Assembly (NCBI GenBank): GCA_900470805.1 | Contig: UCCA01000039.1 | Location: 61,419-125,418 of the forward strand | Direction of reading: 5' to 3' | DNA: 64,000 nt | Source: Hyphomicrobiales bacterium | GTDB lineage: Bacteria; Pseudomonadota; Alphaproteobacteria; Rhizobiales; Rhizobiaceae | Part shown: piece by piece, positions 16,187 to 23,283 of the stretch | Numbering within the stretch: position 1 is the stretch's first letter | Layout of the letters: each line of letters begins with the position of its first letter | Position numbers and translations under genes: made by a program | Notes under the pieces: model-generated | What the model saw: only the letters and a program-made list of their open reading frames with translations | Databases searched by the model: none | What the model was told of the DNA's origin: nothing

Positions 16187-18124
16187 CTAGAACTCCGACC
16201 ATTCCTCCTTGACGGCTGCCGCACTGGACGCGCCGCCGCCGAAAGCCTTGGCGACGGTGCGCTTCAGGGCGTTGGCGGGCGATGCGACCGGGCGCGAAGT
16301 GGCGCCGGCAGGCTTTGCACGCTGCGCCGGGGCACGGTCGTTACCGAGGTTGAACTGGCGCAGCAGTTCGTCAAGCGCGCCAGCTTCCTGGGCGAGCGAA
16401 TGGCTGGCGGCCGTCTGTTCCTCGACCATGGCGGCGTTCTGCTGGGTACCCTGGTCCATGTTGTTGACGGCGGTGTTGATCTCCTGCAGGCCGATCGACT
16501 GCTCGCGCGTGGCGGTGACTATGGCGCCGACGTGCTTGTTGATCTCCTGCACGGCGCCGACAATCTCGGACAGCGCCTTGCCGGTCTCGCCGACCAGCGA
16601 CACACCGGCATTGACCTGCGTGCCCGAGGTGTTGATCAGCGCCTTGATTTCCTTGGCGGCATTGGCAGAGCGCTGCGCCAGTTCGCGCACTTCCTGGGCG
16701 ACCACGGCGAAGCCCTTGCCGGCCTCACCGGCGCGGGCAGCTTCGACGCCGGCGTTCAGCGCCAGCAGGTTGGTCTGGAAGGCGATATCGTCGATGACGC
16801 CGATGATGTTGGAGATTTCACCCGAGGACTTCTCGATCTCCTGCATGGCGGTGACGGCCTTGCGGACGACCTCGCCGGAGCGTTCGGCGCCGAGACGGGT
16901 GCGTTCGACCAGCTGGCCGACGTCCTCGGCGCGCTTGGCGCTGTCGCGAACGGTCGTGGTGACTTCCTCGAGCGCTGCCGCGGTCTCTTCGACGGCGGCG
17001 GCTTGCTGTTCGGTGCGGCGGGCGAGATCATCGGCGGCGGTGCGGATTTCACCGGCACCGGCGTTGATGGCCGACGCATTGTGGCCGACGGACTGAAGTG
17101 CTGCCTGCAGCTTTTCGACGGCATTGTTGAAGTCGTTGCGCAGGCGGTCGAACTGGGCGGCGAACGGGGTGGTCAGGCGGGTCGCGACATTGCCGTTGGC
17201 AAGATCCGAGAGGCCGTCGGCCAGATTGTCGATGGCGAAGCGCAGGTCGCTTTCCTCGCGGGCCTTCTGCTCGTCGCCGATCTGGCGCTGGCGTTCGGCA
17301 TCGCTGCGCATGCGGTCGGTTTCGCCGGAGAGGCGCAGTTTTTCGATCGCGGCGTTCTTGAACACCAGAACCGACTGCGCCATGCGACCGACTTCGTCCC
17401 GGCGGTCGAGCGCCGGAACGTCGATGTCGTTCTGGCCACCGGCCAGACGGCCCATGGCCGAGGTCATGCCGACGATCGGGCGAACAATGCTGCGCGACAG
17501 CATCCAGGCGAGCACGACGGCGGCGAATGCCGCGAAGATGCCGCCGATCAGCAGCGTCATGTTGAGGGCGGCGCTGGCATCGGCCTTGATGGCGGAGAGC
17601 GCTACGGATTCGTCCCGCGCGGCAGCCTTGATCTTGGCGGACGCCTGGCGGAAGCCGTCAAGCTGGCCCTTGGTTTCGTTGACGCCGATCTTGACGATCT
17701 GGTCGATCGGCATTTCGGTTTCCTTGCGGGCTTTGGTCTGCGGCACGGCCAGCTGGGTGAAATACAGGTCGGCGGCCTTCTGCATGCCGTCGATCTGCGC
17801 CAGGAAATCGCTGTTGCCTGCTGCCGTCTGCTTGGCGGCGTTGATCGCGTTCAGCATGCGATCGCGATTGTTGAACAGATCGGCATAGGTGCTGTCGCTG
17901 CGAAACAGCAGGAAGCCGCGCAGGTTGACGGCCTGCTCGAGCATCGCCTGCAGGGCGTCGTCGATCTGGTTGACCAGACGCTCGGACTGCTTCTCCTCGG
18001 CGGAAGCGGCTGCCACGGCACCGGCCTTCGTATAGACGAAGGCGGAAACGGATACGAAAATAAGGATCAGCGCCGCGAAGGTCGCGGCAAGCTTACCGTT
18101 CAGGGACATGTTTCTGGAAAACAT
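16187..18124 (-). CDS. methyl-accepting chemotaxis protein with C-terminal CheR-tether pentapeptide
   Basis: A 645-residue chemoreceptor. Layout: transmembrane segment at about 10-30, a helical periplasmic sensor of about 150 residues, a second transmembrane segment (LIGGIFAAFAAVVLAWMLS), HAMP domains (a second HAMP-like stretch around IDNLADGLSDLANGN), and the signalling domain with the hairpin tip VIDDIAFQTNLLALNAGVEA. The last five residues, EWSEF, fit the x-W-x-x-F pentapeptide that tethers CheR/CheB methylation enzymes. The chosen ATG (18124) has AGGAAAG upstream; the open frame before it lacks homology. Ligand unknown. One of three receptors in the window, none next to che genes. Confidence 0.93.
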   Translation of the reverse strand: MFSRNMSLNGKLAATFAALILIFVSVSAFVYTKAGAVAAASAEEKQSERLVNQIDDALQAMLEQAVNLRGFLLFRSDSTYADLFNNRDRMLNAINAAKQTAAGNSDFLAQIDGMQKAADLYFTQLAVPQTKARKETEMPIDQIVKIGVNETKGQLDGFRQASAKIKAAARDESVALSAIKADASAALNMTLLIGGIFAAFAAVVLAWMLSRSIVRPIVGMTSAMGRLAGGQNDIDVPALDRRDEVGRMAQSVLVFKNAAIEKLRLSGETDRMRSDAERQRQIGDEQKAREESDLRFAIDNLADGLSDLANGNVATRLTTPFAAQFDRLRNDFNNAVEKLQAALQSVGHNASAINAGAGEIRTAADDLARRTEQQAAAVEETAAALEEVTTTVRDSAKRAEDVGQLVERTRLGAERSGEVVRKAVTAMQEIEKSSGEISNIIGVIDDIAFQTNLLALNAGVEAARAGEAGKGFAVVAQEVRELAQRSANAAKEIKALINTSGTQVNAGVSLVGETGKALSEIVGAVQEINKHVGAIVTATREQSIGLQEINTAVNNMDQGTQQNAAMVEEQTAASHSLAQEAGALDELLRQFNLGNDRAPAQRAKPAGATSRPVASPANALKRTVAKAFGGGASSAAAVKEEWSEF

Positions 18125-18614
18125 CAGTCGGTCTTTCCTGGGCGGCTTGGGGCCATGGCAAAGGGGCACGCGAACGCGTGCGGCAAAAGGTTGTCTTGGG
18201 GGTGTGACATGATCGGCAGTGCGACTTCGGGCCATCATGGCGGAAGCGGTTTTGGGACCGCTGCAATCGTCCCGACGGTAACCACGGGATATTTAAAATT
18301 GTTTAAGTGTGCACCGCAACAGTTGGGGGTTGGAGATCAAAAAACGCCAGATTTCCTATGACTCAACCCCTCTGAGGCATTCGATGCGCGCGCAGCACGC
18401 GCAGAAGGTGTAGCTTTTATTTTACTGATAAATGACTGACTCACATACACTCGCTCCGCGATATTTCCGCCGCACGATGTTGACCGCATCCGCGTCTCGC
18501 GTAGCCACCAGATGGCGCCCGGCGATCGGTCCGGAGCTTGCCAGAGCGATCCTCGCTTCGGTGATCGCGAACAAAAGGCTTGCAACGGACAGCTTTGCCC
18601 TGCATGGACAGGCC
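18125..18614. other. 490-base intergenic region between divergent MCP and tlyA
   Basis: No gene is supported here. An open frame continues upstream of tlyA to 18432, but it lacks homology and a ribosome-binding site. An AT-rich patch around 18288-18310 (GGATATTTAAAATTGTTTAAG) probably belongs to the MCP promoter. No riboswitch or small-RNA structure was recognised. Confidence 0.5.
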
Positions 18615-19361
18615 ATGTCCGATCAGAACACACAACGTATCGACCAGCTGCTCGTCAGCCTGGGTCTCTTCGCCAGTCGCTCGCGCGCCCGCGATGCCGT
18701 GCAGCGCGGCACCGTCAAGGTCGACGGCAAGCTCGTCACCAAGGCAGGCGCCGTTTTCGGCGAGGATGTCGTCATCGAAATCGACGACCCGGCACAGGAC
18801 TACGTGTCCCGCGCGGCGCTGAAACTTGCGGCGGCGCTCGATCATTTCAAGCTCGACCCTTCCGGCCACAACTGTCTCGACGTCGGCGCCTCGACCGGTG
18901 GCTTCACCGAGGTGCTGCTGGAGCGCGGCGCGGCGCATGTGACGGCGATCGACGTCGGCCACGGGCAGATGCATCCGCGACTGGCCGAGAGCGCCGATGT
19001 CACCAACATCGAGGGCCTGAACGCCCGCAATCTGGTCGCCGACGATATCGACCACCCCCTCACCTTCATCGTTTCCGACGTGTCGTTCATCACGCTGAAG
19101 CTGGCGCTGGCGCCGGCGCTCGAGCTTGCCGAACCGGGTGCGACCGCCGTGCTGCTGGTCAAGCCGCAGTTCGAGGCCGGGCGCGAGGCGATCGGCAAGG
19201 GCGGCATGCTCAAGGACCCGTCCACGGCACCGGATGTTGCAGCAGAGCTGCAGCGCTGGTTCATCGAGGACATGGGCTGGAACAGCCTTGGCCTGATCCC
19301 CTCCCCCATAGCAGGCGGCGACGGCAACCAGGAATATCTCCTCGCAGGAACCAAGCCGTGA
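18615..19361 (+). CDS. tlyA: TlyA family rRNA (cytidine-2'-O)-methyltransferase
   Basis: A 248-residue protein with an N-terminal S4 RNA-binding domain (RIDQLLVSLGLFASRSRARD) and an FtsJ-like Rossmann methyltransferase domain (CLDVGASTGGFTEVLLERGA, VSDVSFITLKLAL, VLLVKPQFEAGRE). TlyA enzymes methylate cytidines of 16S and/or 23S rRNA and in other genera set capreomycin susceptibility. ATG 18615 was chosen because homology begins at MSDQNTQRIDQLL and GGACAGG precedes it. The stop overlaps the GTG start of the next methyltransferase gene by 4 bases; the pair is a common rhizobial rRNA-modification operon downstream of dxs. Confidence 0.92.
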   Translation: MSDQNTQRIDQLLVSLGLFASRSRARDAVQRGTVKVDGKLVTKAGAVFGEDVVIEIDDPAQDYVSRAALKLAAALDHFKLDPSGHNCLDVGASTGGFTEVLLERGAAHVTAIDVGHGQMHPRLAESADVTNIEGLNARNLVADDIDHPLTFIVSDVSFITLKLALAPALELAEPGATAVLLVKPQFEAGREAIGKGGMLKDPSTAPDVAAELQRWFIEDMGWNSLGLIPSPIAGGDGNQEYLLAGTKP

Positions 19362-20608
19362 GCACCGAGACCGTTACCATCCAGAAGCTCGGCGCCCAAG
19401 GCGACGGCATCGTCAATGGCGCTGATGGACCCGTCTACGTGCCTTTCACCCTGCCGGGTGAAACGGTCGCGATCGCGCGGATCAAGAGCCAGGGAACGGT
19501 GATGTCGATCACGGCGCCATCACCGGATCGCCAGGAGCCGCTCTGTCGGCACTTCGGCCCAGACGGGGTCAACGGCACATGCGGCGGCTGTACGCTGCAG
19601 CATGTGGGAGACGCGACCTACCGCGCCTTCAAGCGGCAGCTGGTGATCGATGCGCTGAAGTCCAAGGGTTTGACGCCCGAGGTCGGAGAGCTTGTCGTTG
19701 CCCATCCGGGCGAACGCCGGCGCGTGACCTTTGCCGCGCGCAAGACCGAGAAGGAAATGCTTCTCGGCTTCAACCAGGCGGAAAGCCACCACCTAGTCAA
19801 CATCGAGGAATGTCCCATCTCGTCGGCGGCCCTGATTGCAAGGCTGCCGGCGATCAAGGCAATCGGCGCGGCGCTTGCCAACAGCGCCGACTCCTTCCGG
19901 ATCACGGTGCTGGAAACGCTCACCGGTCTCGACATCGCCGTCGACGGCATCAAGAAGATTTCCGACCCGCAGCGCCGCAAGGCGGTCGAAACCGTGCTGA
20001 CGTTGCGCGGCATCGCCCGCGTCTCGCTGAACGGCGAGATTTTGGTGGAACCGCTGAAGCCGATGCTCGACTTCGGCGGCGTCCAGGTATCGCCACCGGC
20101 CGGCAGCTTCACGCAGGCGACGAAGCCCGCCGAAGAAGCGATGGCCGAGATGGTGCTTGCCCATGTCGGCAAGTCGAAGCGGATTGCCGACCTGTTCGCC
20201 GGCACCGGCACATTCTCGCTGCGGCTGGCCCGCCTGGGGCGCGTGCATGCCGTTGAGAGCGAAGACAAGCCGCTGGCGGCGCTGGACCACGCCGCGCGCA
20301 ACACCCAGGGGCTGAAGCCCGTGACCATCGAGCGCCGCGACCTGTTCCGTCGGCCACTGATGACCTCCGAGCTCAAGGTTTACGACGCGGTCGTCTTCGA
20401 TCCGCCACGTGCCGGCGCCGAATTCCAGTGCAAGGAATTGGCTCGCTCCACCGTCAAGAAGATCACCGCCGTCAGCTGCAATCCGCTGACGCTGGCGCGC
20501 GACCTCGCCATTCTCGTCGAGGGCGGCTACCGGATCACCTCGGTGACGCCGATCGACCAGTTCCTCTGGACCTCGCATGTCGAAGTGGTGGCAACGTTGA
20601 CGAAATAG
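19358..20608 (+). CDS. class I SAM-dependent 23S rRNA (uracil-5-)-methyltransferase, RlmD/TrmA family
   Basis: A 416-residue enzyme beginning at GTG 19358, which overlaps the tlyA stop. An N-terminal TRAM domain (about 1-55) is followed by an iron-sulfur ligand set with C63, C75 and C78 (in the CRHF and TCGGCTLQH blocks) and a fourth cysteine in NIEECPI. The methyltransferase motif is IADLFAGTGTFSLRLARLG, then VFDPPRAG and the catalytic cysteine in AVSCNPLTLARDL. Members form 5-methyluridine in 23S rRNA or tRNA; the exact target (U1939, U747 or tRNA U54) cannot be settled from sequence. No terminator follows. Confidence 0.9.
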   Translation: MSTETVTIQKLGAQGDGIVNGADGPVYVPFTLPGETVAIARIKSQGTVMSITAPSPDRQEPLCRHFGPDGVNGTCGGCTLQHVGDATYRAFKRQLVIDALKSKGLTPEVGELVVAHPGERRRVTFAARKTEKEMLLGFNQAESHHLVNIEECPISSAALIARLPAIKAIGAALANSADSFRITVLETLTGLDIAVDGIKKISDPQRRKAVETVLTLRGIARVSLNGEILVEPLKPMLDFGGVQVSPPAGSFTQATKPAEEAMAEMVLAHVGKSKRIADLFAGTGTFSLRLARLGRVHAVESEDKPLAALDHAARNTQGLKPVTIERRDLFRRPLMTSELKVYDAVVFDPPRAGAEFQCKELARSTVKKITAVSCNPLTLARDLAILVEGGYRITSVTPIDQFLWTSHVEVVATLTK

Positions 20609-20650
20609 CCGTCGCAAGCTGTCTCTGCACCACACGCCTCCAAATTTTAG

Positions 20651-20688
20651 TTGACTAGGAAACAATATGAACTTAGTTTCCTAGTCAA
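20651..20688. promoter_or_regulatory. 13-bp perfect inverted repeat, probable MarR operator
   Basis: TTGACTAGGAAAC (20651-20663) and its exact reverse complement GTTTCCTAGTCAA (20676-20688) are separated by 12 AT-rich bases and end 14 bases before the marR start codon. The left arm is embedded in TAGTTGACTA, itself nearly palindromic. Such a site over the promoter is what an autorepressing MarR dimer would occupy. Confidence 0.85.
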
Positions 20689-20702
20689 CATACGAGGTAA
20701 CA

Positions 20703-21164
20703 ATGGCTGACGACGTTCCGGTTTCCGATATCGAAGCCCATCTGGGCTACTGGCTGCGAACGGTCTCCAACGCCGTGTCGCAAAGCTTTGCACGCAGCGT
20801 CGAAGCCGAAGGCGTTACGGTTGCCGAGTGGGTGTTCCTGCGCATGCTTTACGATGTGGAGCTTATCGTACCCTCGCAGCTTGCCGAACGGATGGGCATG
20901 ACCAAGGGAGCGATCTCGAAGCTTGCCGATCGGCTGGTCGAAAAGGACCTTGTGGTGCGCGAAGCCAAGGCGGACAGCAAGCGCGGGCAGACATTGATGC
21001 TCCAGCCAGCAGCCCGGCAGCTCGTTCCCCGCTTGGCGGCGCTGGCCGACCAGAACGATGCTGCTTTTTTCGGTGCGCTTTCGCCGGCTGAGCGCAATCA
21101 GCTCGAACAGATACTGCGCCGGATTGCGCGCGAGCGCCATCTCGGCGATATCCCGACCGCCTGA
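20703..21164 (+). CDS. MarR family transcriptional regulator
   Basis: A 153-residue winged-helix regulator. The recognition region is VPSQLAERMGMTKGAISKLA followed by DRLVEKDLVVREAKADSKRG, where the conserved D-x-R of the wing appears as DSKRG. N- and C-terminal helices form the dimer interface. Immediately upstream is a perfect 13-bp inverted repeat that overlaps the promoter, so autoregulation is likely. The next gene, a DUF1398 protein 41 bases downstream on the same strand, is the most obvious co-regulated partner. The ligand is unknown. Confidence 0.9.
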   Translation: MADDVPVSDIEAHLGYWLRTVSNAVSQSFARSVEAEGVTVAEWVFLRMLYDVELIVPSQLAERMGMTKGAISKLADRLVEKDLVVREAKADSKRGQTLMLQPAARQLVPRLAALADQNDAAFFGALSPAERNQLEQILRRIARERHLGDIPTA

Positions 21165-21205
21165 CGCGGTCGCTCACAATGTCATGAACCGCGAGGGAGA
21201 TCGCC

Positions 21206-21610
21206 ATGGACGCGCAATGGAAGACTGTCGCCCGCAATTGCCTCGATGCCGCCTACAACAGAAGCATGAGCTTTCCCGAGATCGTCGGCACGCTGATCGC
21301 TGCCGGTTTCGAAGGCTATATCGTCGACTATCGCCGGAACACCACGACCTACTTCCTGCCGGATGGGGAAAGCGTCGTGCTGGAGAACAATCACGTCGAA
21401 GGAGTGGTTTCCGCTGGCTTCGATGCCGAGGGCGTTGCAGCGCAAGTCAGATGGGCGCAGGCAAATCCGCCGGGCTATAGCTATGTCGCCTTCTCTTCCA
21501 ACGTGAAGGCGATGGGATGCGCCGGCTATATCGTCTCGTTTTCCGGCCGCCGCGTGCTGTATTTCGGCCGGACAGCGGAAACTCATGTCGAGCATTTTCC
21601 GCAATCTTAG
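21206..21610 (+). CDS. DUF1398 family protein
   Basis: A 134-residue protein of the DUF1398 family (E. coli YbcV relatives). It keeps the family blocks AAYNRSMSFPEIVGTLIAAG, the TTYFLPDG segment, the GCAGYIVSFSGRRVLYFGRT core and the C-terminal AETHVEHFPQS. The function is not known. GAGGGAG lies 7 bases before the ATG at 21206. Being downstream of marR on the same strand and followed by a hairpin, it probably forms a two-gene operon with the regulator. Confidence 0.85.
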   Translation: MDAQWKTVARNCLDAAYNRSMSFPEIVGTLIAAGFEGYIVDYRRNTTTYFLPDGESVVLENNHVEGVVSAGFDAEGVAAQVRWAQANPPGYSYVAFSSNVKAMGCAGYIVSFSGRRVLYFGRTAETHVEHFPQS

Positions 21611-21630
21611 CGGCGCCTCGCGCCCCCTAG

Positions 21631-21653
21631 CGGAGGGCGTCTCAGGCCCTCCG
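21631..21653. terminator. hairpin between convergent DUF1398 and tetR genes
   Basis: Perfect 8-bp stem CGGAGGGC/GCCCTCCG with a 7-base loop. It directly abuts the tetR stop codon and lies 20 bases after the DUF1398 stop. No T tract follows, so it may slow or end transcription only weakly. Confidence 0.5.
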
Positions 21654-21654
21654 G

Positions 21655-22251
21655 TCACTCCCCGCTGCGCAGTAGGCCGCCGGCGAGGTGGCGGAAGGCG
21701 TCGACGACCTTCTCCAGCACTGAGTGCGGATCATCGGCCGCAGCGATCCACAGCGCCGCGTTCAGCGCTGCGCCATTGATCAGCCGGGCCGCCGCTTCGG
21801 CATCTACCTGCTTGACGATGCCCTTTTCGATCAGCGCCTCGATCGTCTCCGTCGTCGTGCGCAGACAGGCGGTCTGGTTCGGCCATTGTGAGGGATCGCC
21901 GAGCACGGCTGGTCCGTCCAGCAGCATGATGCGCTGGATCTCGGGCTCGAGCGCCATTTCGATATAGGCAATGCCCTCGTTGAGGAACCCTTCCCACGGC
22001 GTCTTTCCCAACTTCTGCGCGGCGCGCTGGCGCACAAGCATTTCGGCATCGATCTGGTCGATGACCGCCTGCAGCAGTCCCTTCTTGTCGCCAAAATTGT
22101 GATAGAGGGCCCCGCGCGTCAAACCAGCGGCGGCGGTGAAATCATCCATCGACGAGGCGGCGTAGCCCTTGGTCGCGAAGGCCTCGCGGCCGGCCGCGAT
22201 GAGCTTTGCCCGGGTGTCCTCGACCATCTGCGCGCGCGTTCTCGCAACCAT
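21655..22251 (-). CDS. TetR/AcrR family transcriptional repressor
   Basis: About 198 residues. The helix-turn-helix is FTAAAGLTRGALYHNFGDKK, preceded by AGREAFATKGYAASSMDDF. The C-terminal ligand domain has the pattern of the TetR_C_33-like group (RIMLLDGPAVLGDPSQWPNQ). Three ATGs are possible; the one at 22251 has GGAG 6 bases upstream and is preferred to 22272. It diverges from the RidA gene, and two copies of a CATACG-n3-CGTATG palindrome lie between, so it probably represses both itself and ridA. Its inducer is unknown. Confidence 0.88.
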   Translation of the reverse strand: MVARTRAQMVEDTRAKLIAAGREAFATKGYAASSMDDFTAAAGLTRGALYHNFGDKKGLLQAVIDQIDAEMLVRQRAAQKLGKTPWEGFLNEGIAYIEMALEPEIQRIMLLDGPAVLGDPSQWPNQTACLRTTTETIEALIEKGIVKQVDAEAAARLINGAALNAALWIAAADDPHSVLEKVVDAFRHLAGGLLRSGE

Positions 22252-22292
22252 CACCATCTCCGCAATCGACATACGTCGCGCATCTTAGTTGA

Positions 22293-22335
22293 CATACGCG
22301 CCGTATGCTACATATATAGACATACGGGGCGTATA
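22293..22335. promoter_or_regulatory. two TetR-type operators in the tetR/ridA divergent promoter
   Basis: Operator 1, CATACGCGCCGTATG (22293-22307), is a perfect palindrome around a 3-base centre. Operator 2, CATACGGGGCGTATA (22321-22335), differs only in the centre and the last base. Both are preceded by GA and their starts are 28 bases apart, close to three helical turns. The AT-rich stretch between them (ACATATATAGA) probably holds a -10 element. Confidence 0.85.
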
Positions 22336-22439
22336 TCATCACCACCCCGAACAGTGAAGTACTCAGATCCCCGAACACCAGACGTCGTGCAAACCGTGCA
22401 CGCGAGGGATCTGACGTGTCCAAAAAGCAGGAGCATACA

Positions 22440-22832
22440 ATGACCAAGCGCGATGCGATTTTCCCCGCCGGCCGACAGGCGCTCTACGAGATCAACCGCT
22501 ATTCCGCAGCGATCCGCTCAGGCGACCTTCTCTTCGTCTCCGGCCAGGTCGGCAGCCGCGAGGACGGTTCGCCCGAACCTGTGTTCGAAAAGCAGGTTCA
22601 GCTCGCCTTCGACAATCTGACAGCCGTGCTGAAAGCCGCCGGCTGCACCTTCGATGATATCGTCGATATCACCACCTTCCACACCGATCCCGCCGTGCAG
22701 TTCAAGGCGGTCGATGCCGTCAGGCTGAAGGTGATGGGCGAAGCGCCCTATCCGAACTGGACGGCGCTCGGCGTCAATTGGCTGGCGGGCTTCGATTTCG
22801 AGATCAAGGTAATCGCCCGAATTCCGCAGTAG
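22440..22832 (+). CDS. RidA family protein (YjgF/YER057c/UK114)
   Basis: A 130-residue member of the Rid family. Classical RidA hydrolyses reactive enamine/imine intermediates from PLP enzymes, relying on an arginine near residue 105. Here the corresponding C-terminal block reads GEAPYPNWTALGVNWLAGFD and the canonical R-x-x-V/I arginine is not evident, so this may be a Rid2-7-type protein without imine deaminase activity. Family blocks LLFVSGQVG and LTAVLKAAGCTFDDIVDITTF are clear. ATG 22440 has AGGAG 7 bases upstream. Control by the divergent TetR is implied by the twin operators. Confidence 0.85.
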   Translation: MTKRDAIFPAGRQALYEINRYSAAIRSGDLLFVSGQVGSREDGSPEPVFEKQVQLAFDNLTAVLKAAGCTFDDIVDITTFHTDPAVQFKAVDAVRLKVMGEAPYPNWTALGVNWLAGFDFEIKVIARIPQ

Positions 22833-22850
22833 CCTCCAGCAACAACGAGC

Positions 22851-22884
22851 GCCGCAGCATTCGCCAGCAGGTGGATGCTGCGGC
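22851..22884. terminator. 10-bp perfect hairpin downstream of ridA
   Basis: GCCGCAGCAT (22851-22860) pairs perfectly with ATGCTGCGGC (22875-22884) around a 14-base loop, 18 bases after the ridA stop. It lacks a T run but is the only structure available to end this transcript. Confidence 0.5.
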
Positions 22885-22994
22885 ATTCAACAGCAAATCC
22901 TAATGTATACTATCGGCCCGAAATACAATTCATGCATAAATTCATCTATGGTAAATAATATACGTGTATCAACGCATAATGCACGGAGGATAAT

Positions 22995-23210
22995 ATGTTT
23001 GTTATTTCCATCGATGATAATGGCGATGAACGAAACTTCCTGGCGACCTCGTTCAATATTGATCGCGGCACCGTCATTGCGACGATATGCGGCGTGAAGC
23101 GCCGGTTCAGCGCCACTGACGTGATTGATATTCTGCCTGTGGAACCGCTGTCTGCGCGCAACGATCGATTTATCGACGAACGCTCCGAGCCGCGTCGGAT
23201 GCACGGCTGA
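22995..23210 (+). CDS. small hypothetical protein (71 aa)
   Basis: A 71-residue protein that I do not recognise. Reality is supported by an excellent ribosome-binding site (CGGAGGA, 4 bases before ATG 22995), an AT-rich leader (22903-22983) unlike the surrounding high-GC sequence, and a strong terminator just after it. The protein has an acidic N-terminus (MFVISIDDNGDERNF), a hydrophobic middle (DRGTVIATICGV) and a basic/acidic tail. It has no signal peptide or transmembrane helix. The leader holds two copies of AATTCAT. Regulated small-protein expression is plausible. Confidence 0.6.
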   Translation: MFVISIDDNGDERNFLATSFNIDRGTVIATICGVKRRFSATDVIDILPVEPLSARNDRFIDERSEPRRMHG

Positions 23211-23242
23211 CAATCTTTTACCGTGCCTACAGACTTCCAACA

Positions 23243-23269
23243 AAAACGCCCGCGACGAGCGGGCGTTTT
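23243..23269. terminator. strong bidirectional terminator
   Basis: Perfect 11-bp stem AAAACGCCCGC/GCGGGCGTTTT with loop GACGA. The A/T ends supply a T run in both directions, so it can end both the small-protein gene and the convergent chemoreceptor gene (stop at 23284). Confidence 0.92.
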
Positions 23270-23283
23270 GCTGTCCGATCCAA

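Noticed and set aside
16103..18361. 752-residue frame antisense to the first chemoreceptor
   Set aside because: The opposite strand is an unmistakable MCP; the Gly/Asp/Leu-rich antisense product has no homology.
22911..22921. CTATCGGCCCGA shared between 22910-22921 and the hairpin at 55714-55725
   Set aside because: A single 12-base match without flanking similarity is too short to call a repeat family.
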